From Acidithiobacillus montserratensis (GTDB taxonomy: Bacteria; Pseudomonadota; Gammaproteobacteria; Acidithiobacillales; Acidithiobacillaceae), in assembly GCF_018853465.1 (NCBI RefSeq), contig NZ_JABBOU010000007.1, positions 1 through 41,579 of the forward strand: a DNA stretch of 41,579 nucleotides, in the 5' to 3' direction. Positions 1 to 9,300 of the stretch are shown here, in pieces. The notes under the pieces are model-generated. The model saw only the letters and a list, made by a program, of their open reading frames with translations, did not search any database and was not told the origin of the DNA. A program made the translations under genes and the position numbers. Each line of letters opens with the position of its first letter. Within the stretch, counting starts at the first letter, position 1.

Positions 1-1
1 T

Positions 2-2062
2 GACATCGACATCCCCGCCTTTATCCGCTTCGGCTCCTGGATCGGCGGCGATCGCGACGGCAACCCCAATGTCACCGCCGCCATTACCAGCTGGGCGCTG
101 CGCACCCAGAGCGTCGAAGTGCTCAAGGAATATCAGCAGCGCCTCAGTGGCTTATATCAACTGCTGGGACATTCCAGCCGTTTTTGCGGTATTTCCCCCG
201 TCCTGCTGGCCTCACTGGAACGCGACGCCGATGATTTTCCGGAGCTGGCCGAGTGGGTGGATCAGCGCTTTCCCAGTGAACCTTATCGTCGCAAGCTGCG
301 CTACATGATGACCCGCCTGGACCTGCGCCTGCGCCAACTGGAAAACGGCCAGGTCATGAACGAATCGGCCGGTCCGGCCTATGCCACTGCCGAAGACTTT
401 CTGGATGACTTGCTGCTCGTCCGCGACTCCCTGCGTGGGCACAATGATGACTATATTGCCGACAATGATATCCAAGATATTGTCTGGCTGGTTCAAACCT
501 TTGGTTTTCATCTGGCCAACCTCGATATCCGCCAGGAATCCACGGTGCATTCCCGCACATTGTCCGAACTGTATGCAGAAGTTCCTGGCTTCGCCGACTA
601 TCTGGAACTTTCCGAGGAAGCGCGGCTGCTGGCACTTACTGATGCCTTGCGCCGTCCCGGCCCTCTGGTTGAAAAACATCCGGAGTTATCCCCATTAGCC
701 GCTGAAACCTGTGCCATGTTTCGCTGCATTGCCCAGCTCCGTCGTGAGGTCAGCGCTTCGGGATTCGGCAATTATGTGATCTCCATGACTCATGAAGCCA
801 GCCACATTCTCGAAGTGCTGGTGCTGGCCAAGGAGTTCGGTCTTGCGGGCTGGTCAAGGCAGGGGCTCTACAGTGAAATTGCCGTAACCCCCCTGTTTGA
901 AACCATCCACGATCTGGAACAGATGGATGCCGTCATCAGTACCCTCCTGGATAACCCGGTCTATATGGAAATCATCAAAAGCCAGGAAGACACCCAGGAA
1001 ATCATGCTGGGCTACTCCGACTCCTGCAAGGATGGCGGAATTTTATCATCCAGCTGGTCACTGTATCAGGCGCAACTGCGCCTGGCGGCCATCGCCGACA
1101 AGCGTCATATTCAAATTCGCGTATTTCATGGGCGCGGTGGCAGTGTGGGGCGCGGGGGCGGTCCTACTTACGAGGCGATTCTCGCCCAGCCCCCGGACAC
1201 CGTGCGCGGGCAAATCAAAATCACCGAGCAAGGCGAAGTCCTGTCTTTCAAATATGCCAATCTGGAAACGGCCATTTATGAACTGACGGTGGGTACCGCC
1301 GGACTCATCAAGGCCAGCATTGGCCTGGTGCGTCCCGTCGAAGCCGATAATCCCGCCTACCTCAAGGTGATGAGCGAACTCACCCACCTGGGCGAACAAG
1401 CTTATCGGGATCTGACCGAACATACGCCGGGATTTCTGGATTATTTTTATGAAGCCACCCCGCTCAATGAAATTGCGCACATGAATATTGGCTCGCGACC
1501 TTCCCACCGCCAGCGCAGCGACCGATCCATGGCGTCCATTCGCGCCATTCCCTGGATATTCGCCTGGGCTCAGTCTCGCCATATTCTTCCGGCCTGGTTC
1601 GGTCTCGGCTCTGCTATTGCCCAATGGCGCGCAGAAAAGCCCGAACGCTTGGAAATATTGCAGGACATGTACCAGCATTGGCCTTTTTTCCGGGCACTGA
1701 TGGGCAATATCAGCATGGCCATGTCCAAAACCGACATGGCTCTGGCCGGAGAATATGCCGGATTACCCCTTGATCAGGAACTGGCCATCTCCGTTTTCGA
1801 GAAAATCCGCAGGGAATTTGAACTGAGCCTTGCAGAAATGCTGGCCATGGCCGGTACCGAGCAATTGCTGTCCGATAATCCCGGTCTGGCTTTCTCCTTG
1901 CAGCGCCGTAACGTATATATGGAGCCTCTCAATCACATTCAGCTGGCCTTGCTCCGGCGTTATCGCAATGAAGATGCACCTCCGGAGTTTCGTGAAATCT
2001 GGCTGGATCCCTTGCTGCGTACTATCAATGCCATTGCCGCCGGGCAACGCAATACCGGCTGA
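2..2062 (+). CDS. ppc: Phosphoenolpyruvate carboxylase, 5'-truncated by window edge
   Basis: PEP carboxylase makes oxaloacetate from PEP and bicarbonate in the cytoplasm, an anaplerotic reaction. The reading frame is open from base 2 and gives 686 residues, against about 880-930 for the whole family, so roughly the first 200 residues, including the first catalytic His, lie outside the window. The block GGDRDGNPNVT near the left edge is a family hallmark. The glycine/arginine catalytic loop FHGRGGSVGRGGGP is encoded at 1124-1165. Further on come the YSDSCKDGG segment, a RAIPWIFAW segment and the family's C-terminal RNTG ending. An internal ATG at 119 is not the start, because homology continues upstream of it. 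The SRP block reads SHRQRSDRS, unlike the more usual AKRRPTGG type. No allosteric prediction is possible from this part. Identification is secure. Confidence 0.97.
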   Translation, partial: DIDIPAFIRFGSWIGGDRDGNPNVTAAITSWALRTQSVEVLKEYQQRLSGLYQLLGHSSRFCGISPVLLASLERDADDFPELAEWVDQRFPSEPYRRKLRYMMTRLDLRLRQLENGQVMNESAGPAYATAEDFLDDLLLVRDSLRGHNDDYIADNDIQDIVWLVQTFGFHLANLDIRQESTVHSRTLSELYAEVPGFADYLELSEEARLLALTDALRRPGPLVEKHPELSPLAAETCAMFRCIAQLRREVSASGFGNYVISMTHEASHILEVLVLAKEFGLAGWSRQGLYSEIAVTPLFETIHDLEQMDAVISTLLDNPVYMEIIKSQEDTQEIMLGYSDSCKDGGILSSSWSLYQAQLRLAAIADKRHIQIRVFHGRGGSVGRGGGPTYEAILAQPPDTVRGQIKITEQGEVLSFKYANLETAIYELTVGTAGLIKASIGLVRPVEADNPAYLKVMSELTHLGEQAYRDLTEHTPGFLDYFYEATPLNEIAHMNIGSRPSHRQRSDRSMASIRAIPWIFAWAQSRHILPAWFGLGSAIAQWRAEKPERLEILQDMYQHWPFFRALMGNISMAMSKTDMALAGEYAGLPLDQELAISVFEKIRREFELSLAEMLAMAGTEQLLSDNPGLAFSLQRRNVYMEPLNHIQLALLRRYRNEDAPPEFREIWLDPLLRTINAIAAGQRNTG

Positions 2063-2071
2063 ATTTACTTC

Positions 2072-2650
2072 ATGGCACTACCGGAACTTATTCTGGCTTC
2101 TACCAGCCCCTACCGCCGGGACTTGCTGCAGCGCCTGCAAATCCCTTTTCGCTGTGTGGCCCCGGATGTGGATGAAAGCCCGCTTGACCAGGAAGGTCCG
2201 CAGCAGCTGGTTGAGCGCCTGGCTCTGGCCAAGGCTCGGGCAGTTTTAGCGCGTTATCCACAATCACTGGTGATCGGCGCTGATCAGATGGCTTGCTGTG
2301 CCGGGAGGATATTGGGAAAACCCGGATCCAGCGCTCAGGCGGAAGCCCAACTGCAGTGGATGCAAGGACGCCAGGTGGAATATCTCAACGGCATTGCCGT
2401 GGTGGATGACCGTACTGTGGAACAATTTTGTGTTCCCTATTATGTGCAGTTGCGCAGCTTGAGCCCCGAGGCTATCCACCGTTACGTGGAAAAAGATCAG
2501 CCTCTGGATTGTGCAGGCAGTTTCCGTTCCGAAGGTCTGGGAATAGCCCTGGTGGAGAAAATGGAGGGGGCAGATCCCCATGCCCTGATGGGTATGCCCT
2601 TGATCGCCATTGCCGAGGCCTTGCGGCGACGAGGTTATCAACTGCCTTAA
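2072..2650 (+). CDS. yceF: Maf-family nucleotide pyrophosphatase, YceF (m7GTP) type
   Basis: This 192-residue protein is a Maf/YceF family nucleoside-triphosphate pyrophosphatase. The YceF subgroup hydrolyses 7-methyl-GTP and probably removes modified nucleotides. The N-terminal LILASTSPYRR is the Maf signature (residues 5-15). GADQMACCAGRILGKPG carries the catalytic Asp and matches the YceF rather than the YhdE (dTTP) pattern. CAGSFRSEGLG and the C-terminal HALMGMPLI are also YceF-like. It starts 9 bases after the ppc stop, so it is probably co-transcribed with ppc. I see no strong Shine-Dalgarno sequence, consistent with translational coupling. In many proteobacteria yceF neighbours rpmF and plsX, so the ppc neighbour is a local arrangement. 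The substrate assignment is by subgroup motif only. Confidence 0.92.
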   Translation: MALPELILASTSPYRRDLLQRLQIPFRCVAPDVDESPLDQEGPQQLVERLALAKARAVLARYPQSLVIGADQMACCAGRILGKPGSSAQAEAQLQWMQGRQVEYLNGIAVVDDRTVEQFCVPYYVQLRSLSPEAIHRYVEKDQPLDCAGSFRSEGLGIALVEKMEGADPHALMGMPLIAIAEALRRRGYQLP

Positions 2651-2678
2651 GCCACCGATTTCTCGGCACCTAAAAAAA

Positions 2679-2700
2679 CAACCCGGCCAAAGCCGGGTTG
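2679..2700. terminator. Rho-independent terminator, mainly for the minus-strand TPR gene
   Basis: A perfect 9-bp stem (CAACCCGGC 2679-2687, GCCGGGTTG 2692-2700) has a 4-base loop. On the minus strand it is followed directly by seven U (A tract 2672-2678), a strong intrinsic terminator for the gene ending at 2733. Read on the plus strand, only a weak CCCTGTTTT follows, so yceF may be terminated less efficiently. Confidence 0.85.
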
Positions 2701-2732
2701 CCCTGTTTTGATGTCAGCTAGTGACTGATGGG

Positions 2733-3536
2733 CTAACCCCAGCCATCGCCCCCGTCATCCATACCAAAATCATCATTACTCGCCAGCTGGTCATCTCCCC
2801 AGGAATTATCGGTCAAGCCCAGACTATCATTATCGCCCGCATTTCCCTGACTTGCGGCTGCATCATGACCACCGAAAAGACTACCGGCAAGGGCTTGTCC
2901 GGCAGCCAGCCCGGCACCCACCCCGACCCCGGTGGCAATTCCCGAAGCCAGACTGGAACCCAATCCACCGCCCTGTTGGGGCATGCCGCCCATAGGACCG
3001 TTGGGATACCCGGCACCTGGACCATAAGCACCGTTCATGCCATTAAAAGGCCCCTGCGCTGGCCCAGCTCGATACATAAGTTGGGCATTCTGACGCCGCC
3101 GCCGCAGGAACATGGAGATGACCGCAATCAATAGGATCAGACCAATGAAAAACAGCAAAGCGGAACCCCATCCCCCTTTTTTCGCGACGGCAGCCTGATT
3201 CACTCCACGATGATGCGCTTGCACTTCTTTCTGAAACTTCTGCAATGCCTGGGGTTTGACAAAAGGCATACCCGGCGCCAGTTGCTCGGCCTTCTGCAAG
3301 GCTGCCGCCGCTCCTGACCATTGCCCCTGACGCGCCAAAACCTGGGCTTCCAGATATTGCGCTTCCGCAGAATGCGGATGCGCTTTCAACACCTCCTGCA
3401 TCATGCCTTGCGCCTGATCCAGGCGGCCGCTCTGAATGGCCTGGGTCACCTGAGTGACCGAAGGTTCAGCCCAAGCCATAGGTGCCATGACCAGACTGCC
3501 TAGCAGCACTACTACACCTACCAATTTTTTATTCAT
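2733..3536 (-). CDS. Secreted/membrane-anchored TPR protein of unknown function
   Basis: This is a 267-residue protein. The start chosen is ATG at 3536, preceded by a GGGGGAG Shine-Dalgarno sequence at 3541-3547. The longer frame begins with TTG at 3548 inside that site and is unlikely. Residues 1-22 form a signal peptide ending AWA, with cleavage before EPS. Residues ~25-95 hold two TPR-like helical repeats (SGRLDQAQGMMQEVL, QGQWSGAAAALQKAEQLAPG). A transmembrane segment at ~125-143 is followed by RRRR. After it comes a Gly/Pro/Met-rich low-complexity stretch, an Ala/Gly-rich GVGVGAGLAAGQALAG segment and an acidic Asp/Gly tail ending in DGWG. The tail resembles membrane proteins of DUF2076/YgiB-like composition, but I do not recognise the family. 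It is transcribed divergently from the efflux operon, and a palindrome lies close upstream of it. Confidence 0.8.
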   Translation of the reverse strand: MNKKLVGVVVLLGSLVMAPMAWAEPSVTQVTQAIQSGRLDQAQGMMQEVLKAHPHSAEAQYLEAQVLARQGQWSGAAAALQKAEQLAPGMPFVKPQALQKFQKEVQAHHRGVNQAAVAKKGGWGSALLFFIGLILLIAVISMFLRRRRQNAQLMYRAGPAQGPFNGMNGAYGPGAGYPNGPMGGMPQQGGGLGSSLASGIATGVGVGAGLAAGQALAGSLFGGHDAAASQGNAGDNDSLGLTDNSWGDDQLASNDDFGMDDGGDGWG

Positions 3537-3554
3537 TCGCTCCCCCAATATAAG

Positions 3555-3571
3555 TATTACACTGTGTAATA
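3555..3571. promoter_or_regulatory. 17-bp palindrome, probable operator for the TPR gene
   Basis: TATTACACTGTGTAATA consists of 8-bp perfect arms around a single T. It lies 19 bases upstream of the minus-strand ATG at 3536. A TTGAAC -35-like box (minus strand, 3580-3575) precedes it, so the palindrome would sit within or just after the promoter. Perfect symmetry of this length suggests a dimeric repressor of TetR or GntR type. The binding protein is not in the window. Confidence 0.5.
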
Positions 3572-3676
3572 TGGGTTCAAATTTTTAAAGAATCAAGCGT
3601 TGCGAATGTACCGTAAAAATCTTTGGGCACTCCAACGCTTCTGCAAACCAGGATTCCAACCCACTGACTGCCAGAT

Positions 3677-3705
3677 TTGACAGATCGGATTATTGTCGCC
3701 ATTAT
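3677..3705 (+). promoter_or_regulatory. Putative sigma-70 promoter of the RND efflux operon
   Basis: A consensus TTGACA (3677-3682) is followed after 17 bases by CATTAT (3700-3705, 4/6 matches to TATAAT). It lies 41-69 bases upstream of the GTG start at 3746 and abuts the palindrome at 3706. No transcript start is known, so this is a motif-level call. Confidence 0.5.
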
Positions 3706-3719
3706 ACTGACCGGTCGGT
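3706..3719. promoter_or_regulatory. Palindromic operator-like site (TetR-family style) at efflux promoter
   Basis: ACTGACCGGTCGGT is an imperfect 14-bp palindrome with a perfect GACCGGTC core (3709-3716), placed directly downstream of the putative -10 box. Sites built on ACCGACCGGT-like half-sites are typical operators of TetR-family repressors of RND pumps. No such regulator is encoded next to the pump here, so it would act in trans. Confidence 0.5.
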
Positions 3720-3745
3720 TCAGACCTCCGAGAGGGTTATTTTTC

Positions 3746-5251
3746 GTGCATAAACCACTTCCAAAATCCATAGCTGTCATTGTGGTCCTGATGCTTGGCA
3801 GCAGCCTGGCCGCCTGCAGCTTTGAACCGAAGCTCCGGGTTCCGCCTGCGCCTTCTGACAAAATGTCTTATACGGCCGGCCAATCACCGCAAAAAACCGT
3901 GGCCCCTGGCGGACTGGCTGGAAAGGCTCAATCTTTACAGTACGGCACAGAACTCCATGAAGAATGGTGGAAGCTGTTTCGCTCCAAGGCCCTGGATACC
4001 CTCATCGCCACCGGCCTGAAAAACAGTCCGACCATTGCCGCTGCCCAGGCACAAATGCGCGAGGCCCAGGCCGCGGCCAAAGCCAATGCCAGCATTTTCT
4101 ACCCGCAGATTACCGGTAATTTGCAGGCTAATCGCAGCAAGGTCACGGGAGCTACTTTTGGTGGTAACGGAGGAATTCATTATTCCCTGATCAACAGCTC
4201 CATCGGGGTTTCCTATTACCCGGACATTTTTGGCGTCAATCGTCTGGTTTATCGAAACAGTGAAGAACTGGTCAAATATCAGCAATGGGAACTGGAAGCC
4301 GCCAAACTCACCCTGACAGGTAACATCGTGACCACTGCTGTGGACGAAGCCGCCACTGAAGAGCAAATTCAGGCTACCCGGGCGATTATTGCCAAGGAAA
4401 AAAATCTGCTGGAATTGACGCAAAACCAATATCAGGCGGGCGCCATTGACTACAGCACGGTCATGACCCAGAAAGGGCAAATGGCCAGCGAGTTGGCCAC
4501 TTTACCACCGCTGGAACAGCAACTGGCGGTTTATCGCCATGAGCTGGCCATCCTGATAGGCGCATTCCCGGCCAACGTCAAACCCCAGAATTTCACCATC
4601 AGTGAATTAAAACTGCCGGAAAAAATCCCCGTTAGCCTACCCTCGAAATTGCTCCAACAAAGACCGGACATTCGCGCGGTCATGGCCCAGATGAAAGCGG
4701 CCAACGCCCAGATTGGTGAAGCCCGTGCCCAGTTTTACCCGACCGTGCAACTCAGTGCCTCTTTCGGTGATGCCGCCAGCCACCCCGGTATATTTTTTGA
4801 TCCGGTAAGCAGCATCTGGAGTCTGGTGGGCGCCATGTCGCAACCGATTTTTGAGGGCGGCAAGCTGGAAGCCCAGAAAGCCGAGGCCCATGCCGCCTAT
4901 GATGTTACCTACGCCAACTACCGGAGTACCATTCTCAATGCTTTTGACCAGGTCGCCAATGGATTAAGGGCCGTTGAACATGATGCCCAGACCCTCGCCG
5001 CCCAACGTGAAGCCCTGCAAGCCTCCCGGGAAGCCCTGAAACTGGCCCAGGCCAGCTACCGCGCGGGGGCTACGGATTATCTGACCCTCTTGACCGCCGA
5101 GGTGCAATATAACACTGCCAAAATCGCCGAAATCAAAGCGCAATCCCAGCGCTATCAGGATACGGCAGCCTTGCTGGTGGCTTTGGGAGGTGGCTGGTGG
5201 AATCATCCGGATGTCAAGACGGCAGCCCAGCCCGGCCCTAAACATTCTTAA
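3746..5251 (+). CDS. RND efflux outer-membrane lipoprotein (NodT/OprM family)
   Basis: This is the outer-membrane channel of a tripartite RND efflux pump, forming the trimeric TolC-like exit duct. The start chosen is GTG at 3746, with GAGAGG at 3730-3735 as ribosome site. The longer frame from 3677 would begin inside the TTGACA promoter box. It gives 501 residues, typical for the family (about 470-500). The signal peptide ends in LAAC with Cys24, a lipobox, so the mature N-terminus should be lipidated. Two OEP repeats follow, containing the usual LTGNIVTTAVDEAA and QQRPDIRAVMAQMKAANAQIGEARAQFYP segments and the repeat pair YQAGAIDYSTV / YRAGATDYLTLL. It is the first gene of the operon, ahead of the adaptor, whereas the most common order puts the channel last. 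The substrate cannot be deduced. Confidence 0.93.
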   Translation: MHKPLPKSIAVIVVLMLGSSLAACSFEPKLRVPPAPSDKMSYTAGQSPQKTVAPGGLAGKAQSLQYGTELHEEWWKLFRSKALDTLIATGLKNSPTIAAAQAQMREAQAAAKANASIFYPQITGNLQANRSKVTGATFGGNGGIHYSLINSSIGVSYYPDIFGVNRLVYRNSEELVKYQQWELEAAKLTLTGNIVTTAVDEAATEEQIQATRAIIAKEKNLLELTQNQYQAGAIDYSTVMTQKGQMASELATLPPLEQQLAVYRHELAILIGAFPANVKPQNFTISELKLPEKIPVSLPSKLLQQRPDIRAVMAQMKAANAQIGEARAQFYPTVQLSASFGDAASHPGIFFDPVSSIWSLVGAMSQPIFEGGKLEAQKAEAHAAYDVTYANYRSTILNAFDQVANGLRAVEHDAQTLAAQREALQASREALKLAQASYRAGATDYLTLLTAEVQYNTAKIAEIKAQSQRYQDTAALLVALGGGWWNHPDVKTAAQPGPKHS

Positions 5252-5293
5252 CCATTTTTGACTGAGCGCAGCCATCCTCTGCGGAGACGGAAT

Positions 5294-6379
5294 ATGAAAA
5301 AAGCATTTGTGATTGTCATCATTGGCCTGCTGATTGTTTTTGGCGGAATTTTTGGATTCAAGGCTTTCGTCAACAGTAAAATTGCCGAGGCCATGGCGCA
5401 TATGCCGGCACCGGTAGTCACTGTCAGTGCAGCCCGTGCTGAAATTGCCCACTGGCATCCACAGTTGCGTGCTGTCGCCTCGCTGGCAGCCGTGCAGGGT
5501 GTGGATGTAACTCCGCAAATTGCCGGAAATGTAACCGCCATCCACTTCCACTCCGGTCAATATGTGCAGGCGGGAACCCTCCTGGTACAAGTGGATGATT
5601 CCAATCAATTGGCGGAACTGGCCAGCGATCAGGCCCAGTTGCGCCTAGCGGCCAGCAATTTGCACCGCACCCGGGAACTGATCGCCACCAAAGCTGCCAG
5701 TCAGTCCCAGCTGGACTCTGCTGAAGCCAGTTACCAGACCGATCAGGCCGCTATCAAGAATATCCAGGCAACACTCAACAAGCTGTCCATTCGTGCGCCC
5801 TTCAGTGGTTATCTGGGTATTCGTCAGGTGAATGTCGGTCAATACCTGACACCAGGCACTAAAATTGTGGATCTGCAATCCTGGAGCCCGCTCTATGCCA
5901 ACTTCACACTACCTCAGAGTGATTTGCAGAATATTCAGGTCGGGACTCCGGTTCAGCTGGAAACCGACGCTCTACCCGGGCAGACATTCTCGGGCAAGGT
6001 CACGGCGCTGGGTTCCTCTGTCAACAGTAGCACCCGGCAAATTGACGTACAGGCCACCATCGACAACCCCAAAAATCAGCTGCGTCCCGGCCTCTTTGGA
6101 GAACTGACGGTAGTCCGCAAGCAGGAAGAAAACGTCCTGGTCATTCCCGTATCGGCCATGTCTTACAACACCTATGGAGATTATGTCTATCTCATCAAAA
6201 AGGAAAAAAAGGATGGCAAAAGTCAGGAGCTTGCCGTTCAACAGGTGGTCAAACCTGGCAAACAGCGTGACGGTATGGTCGAAATCCTTTCCGGCCTGAA
6301 GCAAGGCGATCAGGTAGTTACGGCCGGACAGGTCAAGCTGGTGAATGGCAGTCTGGTTACCATCAGTACCGACAAGTAA
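5294..6379 (+). CDS. RND efflux periplasmic adaptor (membrane fusion protein)
   Basis: This HlyD/AcrA-type adaptor links the RND permease to the outer-membrane channel. The start chosen is ATG at 5294, with GGAGACGG at 5283-5290. An in-frame upstream start at 5258 lacks a ribosome site. The 361-residue product has an N-terminal membrane anchor at about residues 5-25 and no lipobox. A lipoyl-like half motif follows (GNVTAIHFHSGQYVQAGTLL, ~81-100), then a coiled-coil hairpin (~108-160) and the second lipoyl half and beta-barrel (RAPFSGYLGIRQVNVGQYL, ~167-185). A C-terminal membrane-proximal domain ends the protein. It begins 42 bases after the channel gene and ends 9 bases before the permease gene. 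Sequence style resembles MexH/TriA-like adaptors, but no close subfamily is claimed. Confidence 0.93.
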   Translation: MKKAFVIVIIGLLIVFGGIFGFKAFVNSKIAEAMAHMPAPVVTVSAARAEIAHWHPQLRAVASLAAVQGVDVTPQIAGNVTAIHFHSGQYVQAGTLLVQVDDSNQLAELASDQAQLRLAASNLHRTRELIATKAASQSQLDSAEASYQTDQAAIKNIQATLNKLSIRAPFSGYLGIRQVNVGQYLTPGTKIVDLQSWSPLYANFTLPQSDLQNIQVGTPVQLETDALPGQTFSGKVTALGSSVNSSTRQIDVQATIDNPKNQLRPGLFGELTVVRKQEENVLVIPVSAMSYNTYGDYVYLIKKEKKDGKSQELAVQQVVKPGKQRDGMVEILSGLKQGDQVVTAGQVKLVNGSLVTISTDK

Positions 6380-6388
6380 GGCTAGCTC

Positions 6389-9300
6389 ATGAAATTTACT
6401 GATATTTTTGTTCGCCGTCCGGTACTTGCCACGGCCCTGAGTCTGGTAATTTTTCTGCTGGGCCTGCATGCCTACACCATGATGACCGTCCGGGAATATC
6501 CCGCTCTGGTCAACACGGTGGTGACAGTGACTACCGCCTATCCGGGCGCCAATCCCAGCACCGTGCAGGGTTTCATCACCGCCCGCCTGGAAAAAGTCAT
6601 CGCCAGCGCTCCTGACATCAACTACATGACCTCCAATAGTTCGGAGGGCACCTCGACCATTACGGTGTACATGAAGTTGAATTACAGCCCCAGCGCTGCA
6701 GTGGCCAACATCCAGTCCAAGGTGCAGCAGGTGACTGACCAGTTGCCCACGGGCAGCCAGTTACCGGTGATCAACGTCACCGTCGGCGATACGACCGATT
6801 TGATGTATATCGCCTTTTACGGCGATCAATTATCCCAGCAGCAGATTACCGACTATTTGTTGCGGGTGGCTCAGCCGCGTCTGGCTTCGGTACACGGCGT
6901 GGGACAGGCCCAGATTCTGCCTCCCGGTGCCGGCAATGGGAATACCTATGCCATGCGCGTCTGGTTGAATCCCCAAAAACTCGCTGCCCTACATGTTACC
7001 GCGGCCCAGGTTTCCCAGGCGCTGACCGCCAACGATTTCATCTCTGCCGTCGGTCAGACCCGGGGTAAAACCGTTCAAAATACCATTGTGGCCACCACCA
7101 GCCTGCATAATGTCAGTGAATTCCGCAATCTGGTCATCAAGCAGTCCGGGAACACCCTGATTCGCCTGAAAGACGTGGCGCATGTCGAATTGGGTGCCCA
7201 GGATTACAGTTCCCAGGCCTTTTTTAACGGAAAACCGGCCGCCTTTATCGGTATTCAGGAATCGCCCTCTGCCAACTCCCTGGATGTAGCCGCAGGGGTT
7301 AAAAAATCTCTGGCACAACTGAAAAAAGCCCTGCCTCCGGGCATGCATGTAGCGATTCCTTATGATGCCAGTGCCTTCATCCAGGCCTCTATTGATGAGG
7401 TGGTGATGACCATCGGCATTACCCTGGCCGTGGTGGTGCTGGTGATTTTCCTCTTCCTCGGCTCCTTCCGGGCCGTGGTCATCCCGGCAGTGGCTATTCC
7501 TCTGTCCATTGTCGGTGCGGGTCTGATCATGTGGTCTTTGGGTTTTACCGTCAATCTGCTGACCCTGCTGGCGGTGGTACTCGCCATCGGTCTGGTGGTG
7601 GATGATGCCATCATTGTGGTGGAAAACGTCCATCGCCATATTGATGAAGGCAAAACTCCCTTTGACGCCGCCCTGCTCACCGGGCGGGAACTGGGCGGTC
7701 CCATTATCGTGATGTCCACCACCCTGATAGCGGTGTTTGCGCCCATTGGTTTCATGGGCGGACTCACCGGCAGTCTGTTTGGCGAATTTGCCTTCACCCT
7801 GGTGGCCGCCGTCCTGATTTCCATGATTGTGGCCCTGACCCTCTCACCCATGCTTTCCAGTAAGGTTCTGAAACCCACCAGCGAACATGGTTTTGAACAT
7901 TTCATTGACCAGCGTTTTGTCGGTTTACGGCGCTTTTACGATCGCCTCCTGCACGGAGTTCTGAATTTCGTGCCAGTCGTGATGCTCTTTGCCATTGTTG
8001 TGTTCGGCAGCATTTACTTCCTGTTCTCCACCTCCAAATCGGAACTTGCGCCCCAGGAAGATCAGGGCATTATCTTCAATGCGGGAACCGGTGGACCGAC
8101 TATCACCCCAGATCGTCTGGCCCATTACGGCAAGCAGATTCTCAAGGTCTTCAATCAGTATCCCCAGAAGAAAGCGACGTTTATGGTGACCGGTATTTCT
8201 GTCGGTAGCGGCGGCGGAACCAACAGCCTCTTCGCCGGCATGCGCTTGACCAACTGGTCTGATCGTTCGGTCACCGCCATGCAGATCCAGCCGAAATTGC
8301 AGCAGCAATTGCAGAGTATTGCAGGCCTGCAGGTAGCCTCCTTCCTGCCGCCGCCTTTACCCGGTTCTGCAGGCGGTCTACCGGTCCAATTCGTGCTGCA
8401 AAGTCCGGGCAGCTATGAAAAAATCGATCAGGTGGCAGACGCGGTCATTGCCAAGGCCTATCAAAGCGGTATGTTCTTTTACGTCACCAAGGACTTGCGC
8501 ATCGACAATCCGGAACTGGAGCTGAAAATCCATCGCAACATAGCCGCCAATCTGGGTCTGACCATGGCGGAAATCGCCCAGGATCTACAGCCCCTGCTGG
8601 GTGGCAATTATGTCAATCGTTTCGCCATGGAAGGGCGGAGTTATAAGGTAATTCCGCAAGTTCCGGACAAGTTCCGCAGCGACCCGGAAGCTCTCAAAAA
8701 CTACTATATTGCCACGGCCACCGGGCAGATGGTGCCCTTGTCCACGGTGGTATCCATTGAAACCAAGGTGGAACCCCAGTTTTTACCCCAGTTTCAGCAG
8801 CTCAATTCGGCTACCATTCAGGCCGTACCCAAGCCGGGGGTAACGATGGGTGAAGCGTTGTCCTTTTTCCGGACCACGGCTGAAAAAATCATGCCCAAGG
8901 ATTTTTCGGTCAACTACGCCAGTCAGTCTCGCGAATACATGCAGGAAAGTGGCGGCTTGCTGACGACCTTCGTCCTGGCTATCATCCTGATTTATCTGCT
9001 GCTGGCAGCGCAGTTTGAAAGCTTCCGGGATCCGCTGATCGTGTTGATTACCGTGCCTATGTCCATCAGTGGTGCGCTGATATTTGTCAGCCTGGGACTC
9101 GCCTCCATCAACATTTATACGGAGGTAGGACTGATCACCCTGATCGGTTTGATTGCCAAGCAGGGTATTCTGATTGTGCAGTTTGCCAATGAGATTCAGC
9201 GCCATGAGGGGCTTGCCAAACGCGAAGCCGTGGAAAAAGCTTCCAGCATCCGCTTGCGGCCCATTCTGATGACCACCGGGGCCATGGTGCTCGGGGTATT

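Noticed and set aside
119..2062. Treating the ATG at 119 as the start of PEP carboxylase
   Set aside because: Family-conserved sequence (GGDRDGNPNVT) continues upstream to base 2, so the gene is cut by the window edge rather than short.
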